The position numbers and the translations under genes are program-made. Below are positions 45,955 to 53,661 of a stretch of 64,000 bases of DNA, piece by piece. Numbering within the stretch: the first letter of the stretch is position 1; every line of letters begins with the position of its first letter. The stretch is from NBLH01 sp050296515. Lineage in GTDB: Bacteria; Bacteroidota; Bacteroidia; Bacteroidales; NBLH01. The stretch is taken from NCBI GenBank assembly GCA_050296515.1, contig JBNKRJ010000077.1, positions 1-64,000 of the forward strand, read 5' to 3'. The notes beneath the pieces were generated by a model, which was not told the DNA's origin, searched no databases, and worked only from the letters and a program-made list of their open reading frames with translations.

Positions 45955-46425
45955 ATGCGACGAACAGATAAGCAAATTGAAAATAGGGAAATAATTGACA
46001 AAGTAATTAAAGAATCACTTGTATGTAGAGTAGCTTTATCTAAAAACAATATACCTTATCTTGTTCCTGTATCGTTTGGCTATGATGGAAAATGCTTGTA
46101 TGTACATACTGCCAAAGAGGGTAAAAAAATAGAATACCTGGAATCAAATGACAAAATCTGTTTTGAGTTTGACACAAATGTAAAAACTATTGAACATGAA
46201 TCAGTTGCATGCAAATGGACCACATCCTACCAAAGTGTTATTGGTTTTGGAAAAATGACTGAAATTACTGACTTTGAAGAAGCTGCCTATGCTTTAAATC
46301 AAATTATGCTACATTATTCTGGTAAAGAGTGGGAAATGACTGAAAAAATGCTGGCAACCGTAAAAATGTGGAAAATTGAGATTGATGAGATGACAGGCAA
46401 AGAATCAGCCATGAAATTGTCCTAA
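45955..46425 (+). CDS. NimA-like pyridoxamine-phosphate-oxidase-fold flavoprotein
   Basis: The 156-residue split-barrel protein shows VCRVALSKNNIPYLVPVSFG, LYVHTAKEGKKIEYLESND, and CKWTTSYQSVIGFGKM. This is the pattern of NimA/5-nitroimidazole-resistance-like and other flavin- or heme-binding proteins. The real substrate is unknown. An oxidoreductase lies opposite, but no operon link is apparent. A weak 5-bp ACCGG/CCGGT stem at about 46456-46478 separates it from the next gene. Confidence 0.8.
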   Translation: MRRTDKQIENREIIDKVIKESLVCRVALSKNNIPYLVPVSFGYDGKCLYVHTAKEGKKIEYLESNDKICFEFDTNVKTIEHESVACKWTTSYQSVIGFGKMTEITDFEEAAYALNQIMLHYSGKEWEMTEKMLATVKMWKIEIDEMTGKESAMKLS

Positions 46426-46498
46426 GCCAGCATTGTGAAGTTTTAACAAAAAAACCGGCCCCAAAAAGAACCGGTCGTGGAAAAAGAATAGCTTTGAA

Positions 46499-47398
46499 CT
46501 ATTTGGATTTAATAGTTCTGCTTGAACGTATTTGATTAGTACTTGTATTTCTTTTTATATTCACTTTGGTAGCGTTGGTTGACTTATTTCTACCCCAATC
46601 AATTGACCTATTATTAAAAGAAGACGTTCGATTTGCTGATTTATTGGAATTCCCAACATTTGTTGTACGCCATGTATTATTCCCATGTGAGTTCACTATT
46701 TTAAGGTTATCAATGTTTGTTTTTCTGTCAATTCGTCGATTGTCTAAATTATTTGTCCTAGATATTGTAGAACGACTATTATTGTATTTAACAATTTTTG
46801 CATCTCTTTTATTGCTCTGTAGCTTTTCTCTGTCAACAACTCTTATCATATCACATTTTGTTACACTTCGATTTCTTATGTTTTTGTCGTCTTTTACTGT
46901 TGGTTCTACTCTGGCTAAATAATTTTTATTTTCCCAGGACTCATTTTTGATACATCGTCTGATATTTCTTCTTGAAAGGTTATTTACATAAACACTTCGT
47001 CCAGGAAATGATACTACAAATCTTGTTGGATACATTCTGCCTCTATAACTATTACTGCAAATGTATTGAGCCATTCCAAAATCATCTTCTGCTAAATAAT
47101 AAAATTCATAAAGCCCAGGATCATCAAACTGATACCAATATTTTTTCACATACCAATAATAATAATCTGCCCAGGTTTCTATTGGATAGTATTCACCATT
47201 ATATTCGTAAAAATTGATCCCATCATTCACATTTGACAAAGAATCACTATATAATCCATAACCAGTAACCAAAGGACTAGGAGAAGTCATGAAGGCAACT
47301 TTATTACTCCAATTATAATATGGGATATTATGTATAATCTGTGAATTTGCATTTATCGCAAACACAATCAAAATAATTAATGCACTAAGTTTTTTCAT
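46499..47398 (-). CDS. Exported protein with basic Asn/Arg/Ser/Thr-rich C-terminus
   Basis: The 299-residue protein, started at the second Met (MKKLSALIILIVFAINANSQ), has a signal peptide, an aromatic-rich middle (YYYWYVKKYWYQFDDPGLYE) and a long basic low-complexity tail of repeating N/R/S/T/K with little structure. No domain is recognised. The tail might bind nucleic acid or polysaccharide. It stands alone between NimA and the TIR-PLP gene. Confidence 0.55.
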   Translation of the reverse strand: MKKLSALIILIVFAINANSQIIHNIPYYNWSNKVAFMTSPSPLVTGYGLYSDSLSNVNDGINFYEYNGEYYPIETWADYYYWYVKKYWYQFDDPGLYEFYYLAEDDFGMAQYICSNSYRGRMYPTRFVVSFPGRSVYVNNLSRRNIRRCIKNESWENKNYLARVEPTVKDDKNIRNRSVTKCDMIRVVDREKLQSNKRDAKIVKYNNSRSTISRTNNLDNRRIDRKTNIDNLKIVNSHGNNTWRTTNVGNSNKSANRTSSFNNRSIDWGRNKSTNATKVNIKRNTSTNQIRSSRTIKSK

Positions 47399-47622
47399 AA
47401 TTAACAATTTAAAGTTAGAACTAATTCAAAGTTAAGCCATTAACAAGTAACATTCAGTTAATATGACCTATCATATCTATTACTATATTTATTCACATCT
47501 AAATGCTAATAAAATCGGCCATTCCAAAACACTTAACATTCTTTTGTTGAAATTATAGTAAGTATTATAGTAAGCCAATTGAAACCATATTTTCGTGAAT
47601 TCTTTCTATTTTTACAAAAAAA

Positions 47623-49776
47623 ATGGGGAAAATGGCAACTTTCAATTTGAAAAAAGGGTGGATTAAGATGACTAAAAAGGAACTTGATGATCTTCGTCAA
47701 CGAGTTCACAAACAGTATATTACTGATGGTGGCAGCCACAAAATGGAAGACTTTAATACGCACCTCCCAAATTATGAAGAACTGGTATCAATTATTGCAA
47801 GGAAACTAAATAATTTCCAAACTAAACAGGGAAATCAGATACTCATAGATAATAACTCTTTGCCAAATGTAGCTCCTGGAAAAACCTTTTTAAAACATTT
47901 TTTTCACACAAAAAAAGATGATAAAGAAGCTCAATTTCAAAGGATTAACATCAATCTTTGTTATTTATATGCTTTCGAAAGTACAAGAGAAGAGCTTCTT
48001 TTAAAATCGAAGGAACAATTTGTTAAACCTGTTTACGAAAAAACAAATGGAGATGAAGAGGGAAAAAAGCCAGAATTCATCATTTCTTTTACTTATAATA
48101 ATTTAAATGAAGCACGAAAAATCGAAACCTTTTTGCATGAAAACTTTAATTTAAAAACGACCAATGATATAAGAAACAGCCCTCTTTTTCAACATGGTTC
48201 CTTAAAAGAAATTTTTACTTCGTTAAATGACAATCAATACGTTATTAAAATACTTAGCCGGGATTATTTACAAAATGAAGAATGTATAGAAGGACTAATA
48301 AACCTTACTCAGAACAATTTTGAACTCTATAGAAAAAAGGCTATAAATATTTTATTACCAGACATCTACAATGGTGAATACAATATATTTAGTACCCTTG
48401 GAAAAATTGCATTATCAGTCCACTGGAAACTTCACATTGAAAAGCTTGAAAAGGCTTTTTCGCATATTATTGAAGGAAACCAAGAAACCACCCAAAGCGA
48501 GGATAGAATGCTGAAAGAAATTTCGGACAAAGTAGATCGATTAAAAATGATTAAAAAAGACATATTTGATATGCTTCAGAAGCTGACAAATATGAAATCT
48601 ACCCTAAGATATGATATTTTCTTTGAAAAAATTAACAGCGACCAGGATTTAATTCACCTCTTACCAAGAAAGTCAATTGTTGTAGCTTCTGGAATTGAAA
48701 AATTATATCAATCCATTCAAGTGCCCTCTAATAACAATCCCAGAGAGCCTGAATTTCCACCAAAGCCATTCTTTACTCCTGCATTTCCCGCATCCAGAAC
48801 GTTTCAAATTGAAGTGCCAGGTTTTACAAATGTTTGGTTAAAAGATGAGAGTACAAATCCAACTGGCACCCACAAGGACCGATTTGCGTGGGAGGTTGTG
48901 ATAAAATATAAAGCTCTTTTGGAATCTTCTAAGTATAAACAACTTGATAGTTTGCCTCAAATTTCAATGATTTCTTCCGGAGGAGCTGCTTCCGCTATAC
49001 AAAATTTGTTTAATCTATTCAAAATACCAGTCAGCTTAAAGGTCTTGGTTGATTATACTACAGATGAAGAAATAAAAAAATCTTTACGAAAAATTGGCTG
49101 CACCATATATGAAACAGATCTTTCTGATTATCTATTGCAACCTGAAGATATAAAAAGGCTAACCGAAAACTGGAATGGAATTGACATTACTTATCGGGAA
49201 ACTTTGGATCCGAACCTGGATAATTACTACGACTGGATGAGTTATGAAATTGTAAATCAGGAACCTGACTATTGTTTTGTCCCTTTTGGAACAGGTGATT
49301 TATTCATTAATATCCTAAATATTGTAAAAAAGGAATATTTTAATAGTTTTCTACATAATTCAGATCCTCGTTTTTCAGGTTCGGTTGAACGTCTTAAAAA
49401 CTGTAACTTTTTTGGAGCAACTACCAGTAATAAAGATACAATTCTTGACAAACTATATTCAAGTTTTTTGCCTACTTATAATGATTATATAAAGTTCATT
49501 AATGAGTTAATTTCCTATTCATGTGTTGGTAGCAAAACTTCCATTAAGCATCTTGAAGAAAGTTTTGTAAAACAAGCAATTGACTTAGCTAATAATCAAA
49601 AACTTACATTTGAACCATCAGGAATTGCCGGTCTGGCTCTTTTATTGCAAATAAAAAGAGAAATTCCGAGGGACGCCAAGATATTAATTGTAAATACTGG
49701 TAAAACCAAAACAGCTGAAGAATTACTAAAAACTGCAGGTTTAAAGCAAGAGCAAATTCATATTCAGCCTATTTGA
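47623..49776 (+). CDS. TIR domain fused to a fold-type-II PLP enzyme
   Basis: The 717-residue protein has no signal peptide or transmembrane segment. Residues ~16-140 form an unrecognised helical domain (LDDLRQRVHKQYITDGGSHK). Residues ~150-260 match a TIR domain: EFIISFTYNNLNEARKIETF, then YVIKILSRDYLQNEECIEGL, with Glu223 where TIR NADases have the catalytic Glu. From ~390 to 717 there is a threonine/cysteine-synthase-like PLP domain: VWLKDESTNPTGTHKDRFAW with PLP-Lys418, SSGGAASAIQ (451-460), VPFGTGDLF (553-561), EPSGIAGLALL and ILIVNTGK. Met16 is another possible start. It ends 9 bp from a convergent peptidase gene. The role is unknown. Confidence 0.75.
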   Translation: MGKMATFNLKKGWIKMTKKELDDLRQRVHKQYITDGGSHKMEDFNTHLPNYEELVSIIARKLNNFQTKQGNQILIDNNSLPNVAPGKTFLKHFFHTKKDDKEAQFQRININLCYLYAFESTREELLLKSKEQFVKPVYEKTNGDEEGKKPEFIISFTYNNLNEARKIETFLHENFNLKTTNDIRNSPLFQHGSLKEIFTSLNDNQYVIKILSRDYLQNEECIEGLINLTQNNFELYRKKAINILLPDIYNGEYNIFSTLGKIALSVHWKLHIEKLEKAFSHIIEGNQETTQSEDRMLKEISDKVDRLKMIKKDIFDMLQKLTNMKSTLRYDIFFEKINSDQDLIHLLPRKSIVVASGIEKLYQSIQVPSNNNPREPEFPPKPFFTPAFPASRTFQIEVPGFTNVWLKDESTNPTGTHKDRFAWEVVIKYKALLESSKYKQLDSLPQISMISSGGAASAIQNLFNLFKIPVSLKVLVDYTTDEEIKKSLRKIGCTIYETDLSDYLLQPEDIKRLTENWNGIDITYRETLDPNLDNYYDWMSYEIVNQEPDYCFVPFGTGDLFINILNIVKKEYFNSFLHNSDPRFSGSVERLKNCNFFGATTSNKDTILDKLYSSFLPTYNDYIKFINELISYSCVGSKTSIKHLEESFVKQAIDLANNQKLTFEPSGIAGLALLLQIKREIPRDAKILIVNTGKTKTAEELLKTAGLKQEQIHIQPI

Positions 49777-49785
49777 TTTTTGCTA

Positions 49786-51183
49786 TTATTGAACATGCTT
49801 TGTCTCAACAAGCACGGCAACTACTGTTTTTCCTTTGCTTTTTGCTGAAAAAGAGACCTTATTAAAGTCAAACTTAATATTCTGATTTTCAACCAATTTC
49901 CCACCAAGCGCTTTTTTTATTTTACTATAAAAACTGCCATAAGCACTCTCAATTTTTTGATGAATGGTCTCAATATCAAGTGGATCAAGTGAATAAAGAA
50001 CACATAAATAATCAGTTCCAACAGTGTTGTCCATTTCAATATAATGCTCTTCATCAGGAATAGCGACATCATTTTTCTTATAATTTAGAGCAGGACTGAT
50101 ATTAGGATCATGTGGAAACACAGGAAACACTTTTTGAGTTGCATCTGTTCCAAAGGCATAAACAAATGCAGGTTCATTATTCGAAAGGTAAATCCTGAAT
50201 TTGGTTCCAGAGCGATATGAATTATTCATTTTGTAGAGAGTTCCTGAAAACTTTGAGTTCATCTCACTCCCATCAGATTGAACAAAACGAATTGCACCTG
50301 CCAAATCATTATAATCAACTGTAACATTTGTCTTTTTCTCAAAGTAAATCATCTCATAAGCATATTTCACCCAATTTTGAAAATCACTGTACTTAATCCA
50401 AATGTATCCATTATTTCCCCACCAGTTTCCCCAACTATTCTGAATTTCAAAAGCTCCTCCATATTTATTATCATCATAACCAATTACACACATGGCATGT
50501 CCACCAAAGTTTTGTGTATAATCTTCAGTTGGGACCCAATAACCTTTTGCATTATTGAACGATGAAGGACATTTCATTCCAATTACAACAGGTTTCCCTT
50601 CGGAAAGGCTTTTCTTAACAGACTGATTTTTAGAACTTGCAGGAGTGTAATCATCAAATAATTTCGCAAAGTCTTTAATTTTATGACTACTTGCTTTAGT
50701 AAAAACATCTAATGGAATTGAACTTGGGCAGCTTATATCCATATCCTTTTTCTTTGGTACCCCCTTTGTTTTCATTAAGGTTAATGCATCAGAGATGCTT
50801 GAACCATATTTACAACCAGCATCTGAAGATGACTTAATCTGATTATAAACAAAGCCTGGAGAAAACGTATTATCATCAATAGTTGCTTTATCAGTCCAGT
50901 CATTGCTTTTTGCCTCTACAATGGTAAAAGCGCAAAACGCTGTGGACCAGCCAACACAAGTACCATATGCCCCCTGGCTTAGAGGTGAAGGTGTGTATTT
51001 TTTTAAGGATGCTGATGTTGGCAAACTAGATCCATACAAGCTTCTGGTAAGTGTTGCCTTTATAGGCACTTTGGCATACTCAGCATCATTAAAAATCAAA
51101 CCAGTACCAGGAGCATCTTCAACCTGGGCAACTACCAGTATTGGCAAATAAAAAAGGATAATTAAGCTAAAAACACGTTTCAT
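49786..51183 (-). CDS. Secreted papain-like peptidase with DUF4384-like tail
   Basis: The 465-residue protein has a signal peptide (MKRVFSLIILFYLPILVVAQ) and a C1-family core. Cys76 lies in SQGAYGTCVGWSTAF, His229 in GGHAMCVIGYDD and Asn249 in EIQNSWGNWWGNNGY, all present. The region after ~300 (FRIYLSNNEPAFVYAFG, then VFPVFPHDP) resembles DUF4384, a domain often associated with caspase-like proteins in this phylum. It shares strand and proximity (90 bp) with two MORN-caspase genes, suggesting a linked exported protease set. Confidence 0.82.
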   Translation of the reverse strand: MKRVFSLIILFYLPILVVAQVEDAPGTGLIFNDAEYAKVPIKATLTRSLYGSSLPTSASLKKYTPSPLSQGAYGTCVGWSTAFCAFTIVEAKSNDWTDKATIDDNTFSPGFVYNQIKSSSDAGCKYGSSISDALTLMKTKGVPKKKDMDISCPSSIPLDVFTKASSHKIKDFAKLFDDYTPASSKNQSVKKSLSEGKPVVIGMKCPSSFNNAKGYWVPTEDYTQNFGGHAMCVIGYDDNKYGGAFEIQNSWGNWWGNNGYIWIKYSDFQNWVKYAYEMIYFEKKTNVTVDYNDLAGAIRFVQSDGSEMNSKFSGTLYKMNNSYRSGTKFRIYLSNNEPAFVYAFGTDATQKVFPVFPHDPNISPALNYKKNDVAIPDEEHYIEMDNTVGTDYLCVLYSLDPLDIETIHQKIESAYGSFYSKIKKALGGKLVENQNIKFDFNKVSFSAKSKGKTVVAVLVETKHVQ

Positions 51184-51219
51184 ATTGCAAGTAGTTAGTG
51201 ATAAGTTAGTTAACAGAAA

Positions 51220-51272
51220 ACAAGTGGTAAGTTGTTAGTCTAAATTTCTAGAACCTACCACTTACAACTTGT
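51220..51272. repeat. Imperfect 16-bp inverted repeat between peptidase and MORN-caspase genes
   Basis: acaagtggtaagttgt (51220-51235) pairs with accacttacaacttgt (51257-51272) with two mismatches. It ends 2 bases before the MORN-caspase stop. It may end or attenuate the transcript entering the peptidase gene. Confidence 0.45.
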
Positions 51273-51273
51273 G

Positions 51274-53547
51274 TTATTTTTTAAAATAAAAATCGTCAAA
51301 TAAAGAAGAATTTTCCCATGGAGTTTGTTGCTCATTTGAAAGTTTATAAACATTTCTTCGAACTTCTTTAAAAACGTCTTCAAGGACATTTCCTTGTGTT
51401 GATATAGCTTTCAATAGCTCTTGTGTATACAAGCCATTTTTTCCAGTGCCATCTGCGGCAACAGAACCTGGTGCAGTAGCAAAAGCAATCAGCGTTCCTG
51501 AAGGAGCAGCAGCACTTGCTAAACCTTTCCCACCAGAACCTGAGCCTTCAAAAGGATTATTCCTACATGCATCCAAAATAATGATATTCATATCATTTTT
51601 TGCATAAGCCATTTCACCAGTCAACCGACTTAGGTTAACTGCCTCTGTTTCAATTTCATCAAGATTGGAAATATGAGCATCCACGGGTACTATATAGTTT
51701 TCACCACTCACCTGTAAACCATGCCCTGCATAAAAGAAGACAGCAACACCTTTACTAGCTGCAAGTTTATCGCCAAATTCACGAATTGCTTTTTTCATAC
51801 CATCTTCTCCTTGATCTAAATACATAGAAACATCAAACCCAAATTCCTTTAACTTAGCTGCCATAGCTTTAGCATCATTTGTTGGATTACGCAAAGCCCC
51901 AATTTCATACGCTGAATTACCAATTACCAGAGCATAGCGTTTACTTTTCTTAACTGGCTCAGTATCATAAATAATTTTACGAACCTCAGAACTAGTTTCT
52001 CCTGCACCATTTTTAACAACTACTTTTACCGAATTTTCACCTGGGTTTAAATTCACCCCCCGCTCAAACAGGTAATCACAGTCTCCTCCACGTTTCAATC
52101 CATTAACGGCATTTTTCACCTTTAATTGATCATTTACATAAACCTGAATATCCTGAGGTTTCTCTTTAGAGGCAATACAAACACGAATTCTATAATCAAT
52201 AGATGTTACTGTTAATGAGGGGGATGAAGGACTATTCCAGATTAAAACAGGAGCAGTCACACCTTTCTGTGCTGTACCAGCAAAGTTCCCATTATTCCAT
52301 TTGCCAGATTTTTCTCTTCCATCAGGATAATAATAAGTTCCAACACCATTAAACTCACCAAAAGCAAAATCACCAATATATTCTCCTTTGTCTTTTATTC
52401 TTAAAGAACCTTCACCATCAAACTGTCCGTTTTTAAATTCGCCAGCATATTTTGCTCCTTTAATAAAATCAAGCGTACCATAACCATTGTATTGACCATT
52501 TTTAAATTGCCCACGGTACCTGTCACCAGATTTAAGAATTAAAGTGCCATAACCATCATTACAATTACCAGAAATACACCCAGCCTTGGCATAAGTTTCA
52601 CCAGTAAAACTACCAGCCTCCCAAAATCCCTTGCTTATTATTGAACCATCTTTTGATTTTATCCCGTAACCATATTCCTTATCATTTACCCATGTACCTT
52701 CATAAACCGTATTGTCAGGCCAAAAGTTAGTTCCCTTTCCATGCCTTTGCTTATTTCTGAAGTTTCCAACATACTTTTGCCCATCTTTCCATCTATAAAC
52801 TCCATAACCTTTATCACAATTACCAGAAATACAGCCATAAAGATTATTACCAGTTCCAACATAGCGTCCCATCTCCCACATTCCGGTTCTTTCCTTGCCA
52901 TCAAGATATGTATGCGTTCCATAACCATGTCGTTTATCATCTTTCCAATTTCCTTCATATTTCTCTCCATCAGGAAAATAGTTTATACCCTCTCCATTAC
53001 GCAAATTATTCTTCCACATTCCCTTGTACCATTCGCCAGAATTAAAGTAATAAGTTCCTTTTCCTTCTCTTGAGCCATTTTTCATGTATCCAATGTACTT
53101 CTCTCCATTATCAAGAATGTAAGTTCCTTTACCATTTTTGCAGTCACCAGAAACACAGCCCTTTGCGTTTTCATCACCAATATATTTGTCTTTCACAAAT
53201 AAACCTTTCTCAACCTTTCCATCTTTATAAAAATATGTTCCTTCACCTTCCATATGGTTATTAACATATTCGCCAACATATTTGTCGCCAGCATGAGAAA
53301 TAAAGGTTGCTGTGCCGTCTAACATATTATTATCAAAACCTCCTTTGTAGATATCTCCATTTTTATAATAATAAGTACCCTGACCATGCATTTTTTGATT
53401 TACCCAGGTTCCTTCATATTTATCGCCATTTGGATACACCCAGGTTCCAAAACCATTATCGCAATCGCCAGAAATACATCCCTTTTGTTGTGAAAAACTA
53501 AAGTGCGATATTAAGATCAGTGTTAAAATTGATAATGTTTTCTTCAT
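51274..53547 (-). CDS. Secreted MORN-repeat caspase (C14), first of a tandem pair
   Basis: The ~757-residue protein starts at MKKTLSILTLILISHFSFSQ; an ATG at 53580 would add 11 residues before the signal. Four modules begin with a Cys pair (CISGDC, CVSGDC, CISGNC) followed by several MORN strands (GDKYEGTWVNQKMHGQGT type), covering about the first 400 residues. An Ig-like linker and a caspase/metacaspase p20-type domain follow: YALVIGNSAYEIG, FFYAGHG (His about 609) and IILDACRNNPF (Cys about 661). Both catalytic residues are present. It is exported, probably to the periplasm or surface. It is 114 bp from its paralogue. Confidence 0.82.
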   Translation of the reverse strand: MKKTLSILTLILISHFSFSQQKGCISGDCDNGFGTWVYPNGDKYEGTWVNQKMHGQGTYYYKNGDIYKGGFDNNMLDGTATFISHAGDKYVGEYVNNHMEGEGTYFYKDGKVEKGLFVKDKYIGDENAKGCVSGDCKNGKGTYILDNGEKYIGYMKNGSREGKGTYYFNSGEWYKGMWKNNLRNGEGINYFPDGEKYEGNWKDDKRHGYGTHTYLDGKERTGMWEMGRYVGTGNNLYGCISGNCDKGYGVYRWKDGQKYVGNFRNKQRHGKGTNFWPDNTVYEGTWVNDKEYGYGIKSKDGSIISKGFWEAGSFTGETYAKAGCISGNCNDGYGTLILKSGDRYRGQFKNGQYNGYGTLDFIKGAKYAGEFKNGQFDGEGSLRIKDKGEYIGDFAFGEFNGVGTYYYPDGREKSGKWNNGNFAGTAQKGVTAPVLIWNSPSSPSLTVTSIDYRIRVCIASKEKPQDIQVYVNDQLKVKNAVNGLKRGGDCDYLFERGVNLNPGENSVKVVVKNGAGETSSEVRKIIYDTEPVKKSKRYALVIGNSAYEIGALRNPTNDAKAMAAKLKEFGFDVSMYLDQGEDGMKKAIREFGDKLAASKGVAVFFYAGHGLQVSGENYIVPVDAHISNLDEIETEAVNLSRLTGEMAYAKNDMNIIILDACRNNPFEGSGSGGKGLASAAAPSGTLIAFATAPGSVAADGTGKNGLYTQELLKAISTQGNVLEDVFKEVRRNVYKLSNEQQTPWENSSLFDDFYFKK

Positions 53548-53661
53548 TTTTTGTGTTTTTTTGATTTTATCTTTTGACAAGTTTAAGACTATTTTCCCCC
53601 TAATTCTTTCATCAGTTATTGATGAAACAAAACAAAGAAAGGATAAAACATCTGATATTTG

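Noticed and set aside
46456..46478. ACCGG/CCGGT stem after the NimA-like gene
   Set aside because: Only 5 bp with a 12-base loop and no T-run, too weak to call a terminator.
53607..53627. TTTCATCA/TGATGAAA hairpin between the two MORN-caspase genes, considered as a terminator
   Set aside because: No T-run follows on the minus strand. It is mentioned only within the gene entry.
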